From Saccharomycopsis malanga (Eukaryota > Ascomycota > Saccharomycetes > Ascoideales > Saccharomycopsidaceae), in assembly GCA_004014935.1 (NCBI GenBank), contig CP025326.1, positions 124,001-188,000 on the forward strand: DNA of 64,000 nucleotides. Reading direction: 5' to 3'. Below, piece by piece: positions 39,455 to 50,076 of the stretch. The notes beneath the pieces are model-generated. The model had not been told where the DNA came from. It was given only the letters and a program-made list of their open reading frames with translations, and made no database searches. Each line of letters begins with the position of its first letter. Position 1 is the first letter of the stretch. The translations under genes and the position numbers were made by a program.

Positions 39455-42377
39455 ATTTTTATCACTCATTTGTTTTTTGTTCCAATGCATTGTCTTATTC
39501 ATTAAACTTCTGTCAACTGTATCTCCACAATACTGTAATATCATGGTACCTCCGCACTGCAATCTTCCAGGGGTTTGTGTGGTACCAACCAGCAAGCTCA
39601 GCCAATAACATTTGGTAAAATGAACCAACAATACCAATTGTAACCAGGGATTATAGCACCAAATGTATTCAGTCAGTCAAACCACAGACATCCAACAACT
39701 ACTACATATATTGCAACTCATTACCTTTTTTACTCATTTGACCAAATACCAGGCTGCAAAACAGTCAAATTACTGCAAAATAATAGAGATACAGAGAAAT
39801 TAGGATCTCTACATTCTTCACTAAACTCTTCCTTCATGTTGAGATGATCTGCAGGAATCACACCCCACGTGCGTCAGGCCGCGTTCCGCTGCAGATTTGA
39901 GGATTTCTGAACACCCCAAACTTGTAGACATTTTCAGGTTCTCTGGATTGAGGTGAGTAGTTACAGTGATTTTCGGTTTACTCTTTTTTCAATGTACAAG
40001 GGACGTGTGTACCTCGCAAATCCCTGGATGGATATGAATACCAGCAGCTAAACAATATCTGTCATGTTCTAATAACCGTTGGTTTTGTATCGTGATTCGC
40101 AAAGGTTTGGGTGCATACATTTCAGTTACTTCTGCCCTTTGTTAATAACATGTAACCATCCACTTGGCATGGCAAACCCTTTGTTTAATATTCTACTTGT
40201 ACAGCATACTATTTCGTCTGTTTGCAGCAACCCCTCTACAATTTCCCAAAACTATACAATCATAGCCTAGCATATTGTTAAATAAGATGCTTTTTTCATA
40301 CTCAGTTGCTGTGTTTTGATGCTTTGGCAACTTTATGAAGTCTCCTATCTACACTAGTTGGCCCAGTTGGAATGGTTGTGAGCGCTGGTGGTACATTCGA
40401 GGTTCGAGTCTTCAGCAGAGCAAATTAATAGATTTAAAATTATACTACAAATTAATAGATTTGAGATTATACTAAAAATTTAGTATATTCATGTGCTCAA
40501 AACATGACCAAAGTGTAGTTTATTCCTTTTTTTGCCAAAAAAATAAAGAAAAAAAGATAGTTGTTTTAAGGTCAATTTAGTTTCGAGGAACAAACGTTTT
40601 GGGGGGAAAAAAAATAACAACATGCTTTATTTCATACAACGGCAAATACCTGTGTACAAGTTGCCTGCAAAAATCTTATTTGAAGTCGATACAATGCTGA
40701 AATTGCTTCAATAATGGACAAAAATGGTTTTATTCATCTCAACTTGTTACCATGTATTAAGGCATGCTGGGCTCGTCTACACCACGCAATTTGTTCTTCA
40801 AAACATTTCTAATTCACTGCCAGATATTGATTGGCAATAGAATATAAGAATATCAAAATGCAAGAGTGCATAGACAACGTATTGTTGATGCAAGACAGTA
40901 CATGTCCAGTCACGTGGTCTTCTTTAAAATTGGCGAAAATCCTCGAAAACGCCTGACTAACCCCTTGGTAAAATGGGGGATTTTTTCAAGTTTCGAAGGC
41001 TGTGCATGGGATGGTGCATGAGCCCCATGCAGGGTGCTTTCACCTATAAAGGCAAAGAATTTGTTTATGAGCTCAAATCACTCATTTTAAAGAAATTGGA
41101 TATTCGAAAAGGGTCGATATTTTTGTTGTATAATCTCCTTTTCAAAGTCCATCTTGTAGAGTTGTCATTACTAAATTTACTCAACTAGATTATATTGATA
41201 ATTGTTCATTTTTCACTAGAACTACTATATATCACACTCACAATACACATCCGCTTTTATTCTTTAACATTATGGCCCTATTCATCCGCTTTTATTCTTC
41301 GAAATTATGGCCCTATTTTTCAACACAGAGGGGACCTTCTGTTGGGATTTGAGCTGGATGGCAGCTACAACACACACACGGCTTCCTAAACCAAAGTATT
41401 GCATAAATGAATGTCTGTTCTACGCACTAGAGTAGTGCCCTTCCTGATTTATTGGCTTATTACTTGGAGCTTGTCACTGGAATTATTTCAAAATACACTG
41501 TTGCACTTTGACAGGTATCTTGCCCTAGTTAGTAGACAAGATGATTGGGTGAATCCTGTTTCGACGAACAACAAGATGACTTTATGCATGATAAGTGGTG
41601 GAAATGTGTCAGTTTTAGAGGGATTCTGGCATCTTGAAACTGATTCTTGATACGACTGTTGCGTACGTAAAGGGTAGTACCAATGGATGTAGTATCTACT
41701 TCTTTACTCTTAGATTCTCTATAATACTGTTATACTTGTATAAAGGCCACTGGGCCATTTGGCTCAGTGGTCCGTGCTCTCAGAGAAGAGAAAAACAAGA
41801 CCTAACAGGAACACGGGTGAGAATATTATGATGGACATTGCTGGGCTTTACCAAGTCCCCTTAGACATAGCGCGTATATACGAAACTGATATGTACTGGG
41901 CTTCAAATATATGATATTATTATTATTATTAAAAGCAAATGCGGTATAATAGATCATAGAAACTTGATATATAAATCAAAATTCAAACCTACAGTAGATT
42001 TAAGATATATAAACGGTATTTTGTATTTGGAACATGAAAGTATTAGAAGGTATGACGGTTTATTAAAAAATTATAGTATTTATGAATTTGATAAACAGAA
42101 AAAAAAAACAAAAAAAAACTAAAGGTTATTAAAACAAATGATTACGAAACTGAAAACGAAACAAGCAGCAGCATAAAGGAAAAAGGCGAAACTTACAGGC
42201 ACTGATAATGACTAACAAATACTATATTCACGGTGAGCAAAACCAAATGCGGTATAAACATATTTATAAACAGAAAAACAAAAGGTTATTAAAACAAATG
42301 ATTACGAAATTGAAAACGAAACAAACAGCAGGACAAAGGGAAAAAAAGGAAAAAGATACTATAATATAAGAGACGCA
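39455..42377. other. Intergenic: adhesin / unknown gene
   Basis: Mostly plain sequence with CACGTG at 39866-39871 and 40911-40916, TGCATG words near 41008-41035 and one family A copy (41749). Promoter-like features around 40900-41050 (E-box, TGCATG, CTATAAAGG) are followed only by short ORFs: 41272 (26 codons) and 41411-41650 (79 codons, MSVLRTRVVPFLIYWL...), neither recognised. A 35-base segment (CATCCGCTTTTATTC...) is duplicated at 41248-41318. A lost gene is possible. Confidence 0.45.
41749..41938 (+). repeat. Family A SINE, short subfamily, intact
   Basis: Box A in GGCCATTTGGCTCAGTGGTC, AACAGGAACACGGGTGAGAA joint, TTTACCAAGTCCCCTTAGAC, GCGCGTATATACGAAACTGA, GTACTGGGCTTCAAATATAT and (ATT)n tail. 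One of the best short copies. Confidence 0.92.
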
Positions 42378-43388
42378 TTAAAACAATTCATTCAACATGA
42401 TTTCCTTGCCGACCATTTCGTTGCCTTTCCCACTGAGCATGGACCGTTTGTTCAAGGCCAACTCGGAGTGTTTGGAGCAGTTTGCGGCGATGTTAGAGCC
42501 CGAGACAGAGCCATTGGTGCTATTTTTGCGGCCGTACTTGTGATGCAAATACTGGTAGTATTTTGTTTTGTAGTCGATGGGGTTTTGGTCGTTCTGGGCA
42601 GCAGATTTGGTGACAATGACGCCTGGCAAGTCTTTTCTGGCGCGAGGCTGGGGAAACGGCTCTGGAGGCAAATCCACAGCAACCTGGGGCGGGATCATTT
42701 GGTAGGACAAAGGTTGGGCAGGATATTGCGGGAAGCCTGCTGGTTTGCGTTCGTTGGAGCAATATAGCGGCTGGAAGGGGAGCTCCTTGGGCTTGGTAGG
42801 CTGGTATTTTCGAGGGGCCACGTCGACTAGAGCCAAATTCAACTTTCCATGGCATCTGTAGTCCAAAGAAGCCAACTTTCTTCTGTTATAGTCGAAAATG
42901 TTGTAGAAAGTGGTGTTTTCCGTGTTGTCGAGCTCCGAAACATCAGAATCACTCGACAGTTGCTCGTCCTCGTAGTATATAAAGTCCTCTAAGCCGGAAC
43001 ACGTCGAGGTCTGGACATACGGCTCTGGCGCAGCATCAACAAAACTGACAGCCGGCTCGTGCTCAGGCCCTTGGCTGCTGAAATAGTCCAATTCACACTC
43101 CATATCAACGGGAGTCCGGGGCTCTGAAACAGGAGACGAGCTCGAGTCACTGGTGAAGTCGAACAATTGCGTCTCGTCCAAAATCGACCCGGTCTCAGCT
43201 TGACTATAATACTTCACAAGCCGGTCAACATACTCTATGGAATCCATGTCCTTTGCCCCGCCGTCAAGCTTCCGCTTCTTGGCCCTGGCAGACGACGTGA
43301 GAGAAAGCTTTCTGGACCGGAGTGTCCGCACATTGTACAAAGCCTCTTGGTCCATTGTCTCAGTACAAGTCGTTGGTATACTAGGCAT
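42378..43388 (-). CDS. Unrecognised acidic/Ser-rich protein, 336 residues
   Basis: I do not recognise it. It starts at the ATG at 43388 (a TTG one codon earlier is in frame). Features: a basic cluster near the N-terminus (RSRKLSLTSSARAKKRKLD) that could be a nuclear signal; a long acidic Ser/Thr/Pro-rich middle with possible SP/TP sites (SSPVSEPRTPVD) and SSDSDVSELD; a Pro-rich part (YQPTKPKELPFQP, LPPEPFPQPRARKDLPG); a basic Tyr-rich patch YKTKYYQYLHHKYGRK. No membrane helix. This composition suits a nuclear regulator, but no family is claimed. A TGCATG/GCATGC cluster lies 340-440 bases upstream. Confidence 0.62.
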   Translation of the reverse strand: MPSIPTTCTETMDQEALYNVRTLRSRKLSLTSSARAKKRKLDGGAKDMDSIEYVDRLVKYYSQAETGSILDETQLFDFTSDSSSSPVSEPRTPVDMECELDYFSSQGPEHEPAVSFVDAAPEPYVQTSTCSGLEDFIYYEDEQLSSDSDVSELDNTENTTFYNIFDYNRRKLASLDYRCHGKLNLALVDVAPRKYQPTKPKELPFQPLYCSNERKPAGFPQYPAQPLSYQMIPPQVAVDLPPEPFPQPRARKDLPGVIVTKSAAQNDQNPIDYKTKYYQYLHHKYGRKNSTNGSVSGSNIAANCSKHSELALNKRSMLSGKGNEMVGKEIMLNELF

Positions 43389-43724
43389 CAATATATATTA
43401 GTGCAGTCGCAATCCAGGATTCTATACTCTAGAACAGTCACAATATAAAAAATCTCTATATATCTATCAAATAATTGAGCGTGGATTGCTTATATCCAAC
43501 CAGATTCTCAACTGCTATTGTAAGTATCTATTTTGCTCTTCAGAGTTTCCCAAAACGTACTTCCAAACTAATATATCGACTCCACCCCACACTAAATCTT
43601 GCAAATTATTCTCCAAATTGCAAACATTCTCTAAAATTCTTACAATCAGCCCTCTATTTATACATTCTACTGCTCATCTGAAAAATTGATAATGGAGAAA
43701 AAAAAAAAATTTTTTTTTCTGCAT

Positions 43725-43828
43725 TCTGGCGCATGCTCGCATGCAAAAAGACTAACAAAACATGCAGCCAGTGCAGACAGACTATTGTTTCATATGCATC
43801 CCCATGCATCATCTTGCATGGGCTGATG
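43725..43828. promoter_or_regulatory. GCATGC/TGCATG cluster upstream of unknown gene
   Basis: GGCGCATGCTCGCATGC, ACATGCAG, CATATGCATCCCCATGCATC and TTGCATGGGC within about 100 bases. Confidence 0.4.
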
Positions 43829-44360
43829 AAAATTTGTCAAATAGAAGTGGAAAAGTTTTCATGATTGTAAAAAAAAAACCGCTGCCAATAACCAATTAAA
43901 TGGGTTGGAAATGGATAGAATGTTTGAAATGGTAACAAGTAGAAATAATCTTGCAATTCATAACATTTGGTAAGAGATTCTATATTCTGTATTCGTTCAT
44001 CCAATTGGACAATTCTGTAATCATTCGTGTAGTCTCATCATCTACAAATCCCATAACATATAGTGTATATATTTCCACGTATCCTCAACTAGTACCTTAC
44101 CCTAAGACTGGAGTGCTTGGCCAACGGTAGGCACGGTTAGCCACAATGCCCTGTCCTGTGGAGTCCACTAACAAAAACGAGTACTCATTTCCAAAAAGGA
44201 AAGGTGTGAGACAATTGCGCCGTTGAGACAAAAAAGTAAAATAGTTTTAAAAGCTGAAAAAGAAGGGGGCTTGCTGTTGTGGTCCTGGGTGTTTTGATAA
44301 GATTTGCATTAGGAAATGGCTGGAGAATCTGAGACAAATCGTGTTACTTGTGATTGATTA

Positions 44361-44620
44361 TTATTATTGATTATTATTGATTATTATTGATTATTATTGA
44401 TTATTATTGATTATTATTGATTATTATTGATTATTATTGATTATTATTGATTATTATTGATTATTATTGATTCTTATTGATTATTATTGATTCTCATTGA
44501 TTCTCATTGACCATTATTGACTCTTATTGACTCTTATTGACTCTTATTGACTCTTATTGACTCTTATTGACTCTTATTGATTCTCATTGATTCTCATTGA
44601 CCATTATTGATCTTTATTGA
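44361..44620. repeat. 10-bp satellite, 26 units in strict phase
   Basis: Units TTATTATTGA, TTCTTATTGA, CTCTTATTGA, TTCTCATTGA and CCATTATTGA follow one another 26 times without a single insertion or deletion; every unit ends TTGA. The three-unit group TTCTCATTGA, TTCTCATTGA, CCATTATTGA occurs twice. Confidence 0.95.
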
Positions 44621-45017
44621 ATTGTAGTGCAAGTGTAGGATGTTTTTATTGTGTGATGATTGAACCGTGGCCACTGTAAAAGTGTGATTAACAAATCCAA
44701 TCAGCTGTTCAATGCTACCAGATCATACCGTAGAATAGCCGTTTAAACTGTACGCATTTGGTCTGTTGGTTTAATCATGCTTTAGTTTCTACTAATTGGA
44801 ATACGTATCTAATCACTACAATTAAGACATGTAAATTGGTTAGTACAACTTTCCCAGTCATGTTTGGTCTACTTTTGAAAGTTTATAAACGACTGGCTCA
44901 TGTTATTTGCCAATACACACAATTCCCAACTTTGTAAGTGTTCTTTCTACTCCAACTAATATACAAAAAGGTAAAATGAATCAATTAATGGTTATAGCAG
45001 GAATATTAGACCCTGGG

Positions 45018-45331
45018 GCGGACGGCGTTGGGCCGAATGGCTCAGTTGCTAGTACTCTCAAAAGAAGGAAATCGACCTGAAAAAGTTTAGCACAGGCACC
45101 CGGGTTCAATTCCCTGGACGAACAACTTCTACAAAGCTCAACTACTGACTTCATAGGCAAGAGAAACCGCCTAAAACATGACCTAGATCAATAGTGCTTA
45201 CTTATCAAGTAATACTTTCAATTAATTGGGTAAAAAGTTTATGATGAACAAGACATTGGGTTTTCCCCACTGGGTTTTGCCGAGTTCCTAGCGCGTATAT
45301 ACGAAACTATGTACTGGGCTTGAAATATATG
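45018..45331 (+). repeat. Family A SINE, long form
   Basis: Box A in CGAATGGCTCAGTTGCTAGT, box B CCGGGTTCAATTCCC, body with CTAAAACATGACCTAGATCA, TTTTCCCCACTGGGTTTTGC, GCGCGTATATACGAAACT, then GTACTGGGCTTGAAATATAT leading into the ATT tract. Confidence 0.9.
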
Positions 45332-45551
<220 letters not shown>

Positions 45552-45722
45552 TAGACTTTGTCTAGGTCGTATTTCAGACACTTGCCTGTGAAATCACATC
45601 CTCTATAATAAAAAACAACGAGTGAAAGTATTCGTAGGGGAATCGAACCCGTGTTCCTGTTAGGTCTCTTTTCTCTTCTCCGAGAGCACTGACCACTGAG
45701 CCAAACGGCCCAATGGCTATTA
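45552..45722 (-). repeat. Family A SINE, 5' half with perfect Pol III boxes
   Basis: Minus strand: box A TGGCTCAGTGGTCAGTGC, block ACCTAACAGGAACACGGG, box B GGTTCGATTCCC, body to GTCTGAAATACGACCTAGAC. The 3' half is missing; it ends in the ATT tract. Best-preserved head in the window. Confidence 0.9.
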
Positions 45723-45857
45723 ATTAGCAATCAGTAATACCCGGGTAACCCCGCAACTATCACCTAGTGGGTATATATATTGACCATTTTGGTATATCAA
45801 AACATCATTAAAAACAATTCAATTGCATAAATTTTAAAAAAACAATTTGATAAAACC

Positions 45858-46754
45858 ATGGGGATTGAAGCCGATGACAATCTGGTAGTAATTACGCATC
45901 CTTGTAATGCAAAAACTCAAGTGAAGGTTTTAAACTATGGGGCCACTGTAATTAGTTGGCAAGTTGATGGTATTGATCAATTATGGCTTTCTGAAGCAGC
46001 AAAACTTGATGGCAGTAGAGCAGTTCGTGGCGGTATTCCGTTGGTTTTTCCTGTTTTTGGAAAATCGTCGAAAAACGGCTTTAAAGACATGCCGCAGCAT
46101 GGATTTGCCCGGAATTCTACCTGGGAGTTTTTAGGCCAAACCAATGAAAACCCTCCTTCTGCTCAGTTTGCCTTGTCGCCAGATGAAGCCAACAAGGACA
46201 TTTATTCAAATTGGGGCAGCGGTGACCATGATTTCCGCTTGTTTTTGACGGTGGAACTTGGCGATAAATATTTGAAAACTAAAATCGAAGTTCAAAATGT
46301 AGACACCAAACCTTGGGATTTCAACTGGTTATTCCATACGTATTTAAAAGTAGATGATATTGAGGACACCTTGGTCAGTAATTTGCCTGGAGAGCAGTGC
46401 TACGACCAGCTTTTGAAAGAAGATTACGTAGAAAAGTCCCCGGCTGTCCAGTTCCACCAGGAAGTCGACCGTATCTATAAAAAGGTTTCTCAGGACAAAA
46501 CCACCCAGGTAATCCATTTGGGAAAAGCCGTCCATACTGTCAGAAGAGAAAATTTGCCTGATATTGTCGTCTGGAACCCCTGGATTGACAAATCCGGCGG
46601 CATGGCTGATTTCCAGCCAAAAAATGGCTATAAAAACATGGTCTGTATCGAACCCGGTTATGTTTCCGAATTTGTCACTTTGAAACCCGAGGAAATATGG
46701 ACTGCCAGCCAGACAATCTCCATTGGTAATGACATTCATTTGCAGGCAGTATGA
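45858..46754 (+). CDS. Glucose-6-phosphate 1-epimerase (YMR099C type)
   Basis: Interconverts the alpha and beta anomers of hexose 6-phosphates in the cytosol (EC 5.1.3.15). The 298 residues match the S. cerevisiae YMR099C enzyme in length. Typical blocks are QLWLSEAAKLDGSRAVRGGIP near 41-61, PVFGKS, PQHGFAR (79-85), the FNWLFHTYL block with the catalytic His at 160, and the CIEPGYV block with the catalytic Glu at 265 (159 and 264 in yeast). No signal or membrane segment. The stop is followed after two bases by an 11-bp minisatellite. A family A half-copy ends about 135 bases before the ATG. Confidence 0.95.
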   Translation: MGIEADDNLVVITHPCNAKTQVKVLNYGATVISWQVDGIDQLWLSEAAKLDGSRAVRGGIPLVFPVFGKSSKNGFKDMPQHGFARNSTWEFLGQTNENPPSAQFALSPDEANKDIYSNWGSGDHDFRLFLTVELGDKYLKTKIEVQNVDTKPWDFNWLFHTYLKVDDIEDTLVSNLPGEQCYDQLLKEDYVEKSPAVQFHQEVDRIYKKVSQDKTTQVIHLGKAVHTVRRENLPDIVVWNPWIDKSGGMADFQPKNGYKNMVCIEPGYVSEFVTLKPEEIWTASQTISIGNDIHLQAV

Positions 46755-46756
46755 TA

Positions 46757-46855
46757 TTTGTCAAGTCTTTGTCAAGTCTTTGTCAAGTCTTTGTCAAGTC
46801 TTTGTCAAGTCTTTGTCAAGTCTTTGTCAAGTCTTTGTCAAGTCTTTGTCAAGTC
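46757..46855. repeat. 11-bp minisatellite, nine units
   Basis: TTTGTCAAGTC repeated nine times without change directly after the epimerase stop codon, so in its 3' UTR. Confidence 0.97.
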
Positions 46856-47108
46856 TCCAACATTAAAAAGTGATATGAAACTTTGTAATTTTGTATACTT
46901 CTCAACTTTGACAAGTGTTTCGATTGCCAACTTGTTCACCGTAGATTCTGAATGCTTCTCTATGTAAAAGTTATATAAAAATTTTGCTTACTGCTGGTCT
47001 TTTTGGTTTATTTGGCATCAATACTCATAGCCGCTTGTTCACTTATCTTTACCAGTATACACTGTTGTCTAGAAGTTTCAATTGCCATATTGCACCTTTT
47101 AAAATACT

Positions 47109-47232
47109 ATAATAATAATATATTATGTTGCAGGGCCCATCAGTTTCGTATAGACGCGCCAGTGGGAAAGCCCAAACAAATGTTGATATAGTTTTCTTAT
47201 TAAATAGGTTGGAAAGTAAGTTGGTTCTTGTT
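47109..47232 (-). repeat. Family A SINE, 3' half, diverged
   Basis: AATAATAATATATTATG, GGGCCCATCAGTTTCGTATA, GACGCGCC and AAGCCCAAACAAATG, reversed 3' half. Confidence 0.65.
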
Positions 47233-47471
47233 CAAGTCAAACTTTAATGAAAAACTTGTAGACATTCACCATTTCCACTGCACTGGCGTTAACTTTAATT
47301 CCGTTGCCTTGACAGATTCAATTCAAGGCTCGTTTTTGTACAGCCTTCTTCTTACGTATTCTCCACTTTAAACAAATCATCTTGATAGTACAAAAAAATT
47401 TTAAAAGAGATGTTTACGAGTAGCAAAGAGTCATTAAAATAAAGAAATTGGAAATAAGAATTAATATACAT

Positions 47472-47762
47472 CTGATTGAGCCGGATGGCCCAAAGGTTAG
47501 TGCTCTAGGAGAACATAAAAGACCTAACAAATTAGTTTAGTTAATAATACTCTCAAACAGAAACAAGGGTTCGATTCCCAAAACGAACATTTTTTACTCG
47601 CTACTTTTTAAATGTTGAAAACAAACATGTGTTACTCTTTAAAATACTACCTAGACCAAACTCCAATTGGGTGAGTCGATTATTATTAACAGGGCATAAC
47701 GCCTATATACGTGACTAGTATTTACTGGGCTTGAATTATAATATATTACTATAACTTGTATA
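47472..47762 (+). repeat. Family A SINE, long form, both Pol III boxes
   Basis: Box A in GATGGCCCAAAGGTTAGTGC, box B AGGGTTCGATTCCC, TTTTTTACTCGCTACTTTTT, ACTACCTAGACC, CGCCTATATACGTGACTAGT, TTTACTGGGCTTGAAT and ATT-like tail. About 35 extra bases lie between the boxes. Confidence 0.88.
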
Positions 47763-47880
47763 GAATTATAGCGCACATTAGTGAACAAATATAACAGTAA
47801 CAATATTGAAGATTTTGAGCAAAAAGTGCTCTCAAAAAGTAAGATTTTTTGTCCTTTTAACAAAAATATGCCTAAATGTG

Positions 47881-48557
47881 ATATGCCTTACTATTGCCCA
47901 GTGGCCAAGTTGGTTGAGGCATGCGCCACCCAGAATAGTGCTAAAAACAAGTGTGGCGTTCCTTACTTTGGGTTTTGGGACTCGATTCGCGCTTGCGTCA
48001 TTTTGAAGTAACCGTCAGAGGTTTTATTAAAATAAATCAGTGTTATCCAAGTTATTTTAATTTAAAGAAAGTGTACCCAAACAATTTAAATTTTTTCCAA
48101 TAGTATAGTATTATTTATTATAAAAAGCTTTAGATTTGGATATAAATATGTGATATAATGGAAAATTGTCAATTTTTAACAAAAAGTTGATTCTTTTGAA
48201 ACAGATCCTAGAGTATTTACAGCACATCAAACCATACCAAAATTGAATTTACATACTTGGTTAAATGTACAGTTTTGCAGCATATACTTTGTTTCAACAT
48301 TAAGCTATTGAAAATTATTTATTAGTGAGAGAACTTTATTTTCTCAAGAATAGCACATAATTTGTTAAAAATCGTGTTTTTTGACTTCTCAAAGAGGCTT
48401 CCTTTATTTCTTGCTGTCGTTACGTAGTTTATAGTTGCTTAATGTCTTTTTTTTATGCTTTCTTCAAGATTCTAAGGAGCTTTTATTTTAAAGAAACATG
48501 TATCTTAAGAGCTAAAAAAGGTATGGTTTATTACAGGTTCTCAGAGGAAACAACATT
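47881..48557 (+). repeat. Family B tRNA-headed repeat, full length
   Basis: Head ATGCCTTACTATTGCCCAGT, box A GTGGCCAAGTTGGTTGAGGC, ACAAGTGTGGCGTTCCTTAC, GGGACTCGATTCGCGC; body with TTTACAGCACATCAAACC, AGCACATAATTTGTTAAAAA, TTTCTTCAAGATTCTAAGGA and the end GGTTCTCAGAGG. Confidence 0.88.
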
Positions 48558-48599
48558 TGGTAATAATCATAGAATATTGTCAAACTAGTCTTTTTTCTA

Positions 48600-48775
48600 T
48601 TCTCCTAAAGCACTAAGCACTGAGCCATACGGTCCAGCAGCATTAATAGTACAGTATAGTTTATATATTTGATAGTAATAGCTTCCATAATACGGAGCTG
48701 TTATGTAAATATAAGAAATATTATTATTATAGCTTATATTTCGAGCCCAGTACAGCATAGTGTCGTATATATTTT
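48600..48775 (-). repeat. Family A SINE, head and tail fragments
   Basis: CACTAAGCACTGAGCCATAC (reversed head, 48605-48640) and TTATATTTCGAGCCCAGTAC (reversed 3' end, about 48730-48770), with non-family sequence between. Confidence 0.55.
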
Positions 48776-49061
48776 CAAAATTTGGCCTTACGGCCAGTTT
48801 TTACCTAAATAATATCATGTTTAATATAAATCATAACGTTCCTCAATTATGAGATAAGTGCTTACGTATATAAATCATAACGTACATCAATTATTCAACA
48901 TTACCCCTACCCTACATGGTTCATTACTGAATCTAAAATAGATATATTATCATTTCTAACATTACATCATTCATTAACGCTAAACTTGTTAAAAATCAAG
49001 AAAGGAAAAGAAAAGAAAAGAAAAAAAAAATCAAATTTTTAAGTAAATAAAAAAAAAAAAC

Positions 49062-49787
49062 TTATTTAGTTGCTGTTTCTGTTGCTTTTGCTTCTTCTCC
49101 ATCAGAAGAGCCTTCTTCTTCATCTTCAGCAGCAGGAGCAGCACCGCCAGCACCGCCCATTAAAGAGCTAAAATCCATACCGCCAGCACCGCCAGCGCCG
49201 CCCATTAAAGAGCTAAGATCCATGCCGCCAGCGCCGCCAGCACCGCCCATTAAAGCGCTAAGATCCATACCTCCAGGGCCACCAGCGCCACCAGCACCAG
49301 GGAAACCGCCAGCCATCTGTGGATCTTCTTCTTCTTCCTTCTCATCTTGCTCGTCCTCGTCAACCCACTTGTCAAAATCGGTTTTCAAATAATTGTACTT
49401 TGCCTTTTCCTTAGTAAGTCTTGGCCAGTACTCTTCCTGGGCCTCCTTCTTTCTCAAGACAAACGATATATGGTTGCCGCTGGACTTGGCATCGTAGCGA
49501 GAAGCCTCGACGTCAATTGGCTTGAAGAAATCAATGTGGAGCTTGTAATGAGTAGCCTTGTCAGCGGCATAATCACTGTCGGTTTCCAATGCCAAATGGT
49601 CTTCTTGCAAATCAATCTTGACGCCCTTTGGATCTGTCACTTTCACTGTGAGAAACACCACGTTTTTCTCTGGGATTTCAGCACTCGAACGCTGCGCCCA
49701 TAATACTATATATTTGTTAGTACTTGCTGGATACACATCAGTATTATTTCACATAATAAACGCACCTTGAGGAGCAATAGTAGTCAT
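49062..49787 (-). CDS. SBA1: Hsp90 co-chaperone p23 (Sba1), two exons
   Basis: p23 binds the closed, ATP-bound form of Hsp90 and slows its ATPase. Exon 1 is tiny (49787-49766, MTTIAPQ plus one base); a 60-base intron (49765-49706) starts GTGCGT, has the branch site TACTAAC and ends ATATAG; exon 2 runs from 49705 to 49062. Splicing gives APQVLWAQRSS, matching NPQVAWAQRSS of S. cerevisiae Sba1; without it the N-terminus does not fit. The protein is 221 residues: a CS-domain beta sandwich with the block EYWPRLTKEKAKYNYLKTDFDKWVDEDEQDE, then a Gly-rich tail with three GGAGGAGGMD-x-SSLMG repeats and an acidic end. The 5' splice site is not the usual GTATGT. A heat-shock element lies about 175 bases upstream. 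Confidence 0.95.
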
Positions 49788-49959
49788 TGTGGTACTTTGG
49801 TGTCCGTTAGAAATGAATTTAGAAAGACTTAATCAACCGCCTTGTTTATTCTAAACTTGTTGCCAATTGTATTTTATTTTACACCTATCGTCATACTTAA
49901 TATACCCATTCATACATCATCACCGTCCGCCACTCTTTTGCTCACGAAAAATAAAAAAG

Positions 49960-49977
49960 TTCTAGAATCTTAACGAA
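49960..49977. promoter_or_regulatory. Heat-shock element between SBA1 and F-box-like gene
   Basis: TTCTAGAATCTTAACGAA gives four alternating 5-base units (TTCnnGAAnnTTannGAA), three of them perfect. Hsf1 control would suit SBA1, 173 bases away; the divergent gene at 50077 shares the spacer. Confidence 0.55.
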
Positions 49978-50076
49978 ACGGGCCCATAACCACACCAACG
50001 CTCATAACCACTATAAAGGCATGGTCTATGGCAGGCAATATGGGCCAGTTAGTTCAAGTATGCTAAAAGAGGGCAA

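Larger units (their letters stand above)
46856..49061. other. Intergenic: epimerase / SBA1
   Basis: Family A pieces at 47109, 47472, 48600 and 48716 and a full-length family B copy at 47881. Poly-A/AAAG-rich sequence lies just past the SBA1 stop. No gene seen. Confidence 0.65.

Noticed and set aside
40355-40425. tRNA-like sequence with box-A-like GGCCCAGTTGGAATGG and box-B-like GAGGTTCGAGTCTTC
   Set aside because: No cloverleaf with paired acceptor stem could be drawn; probably a lone worn tRNA-like head of a repeat. A similar case is 26985-27050.
41411-41650. 79-codon ORF MSVLRTRVVPFLIYWL
   Set aside because: Has an ATG and a promoter-like region 400 bases upstream, but no family match and nothing else in support.
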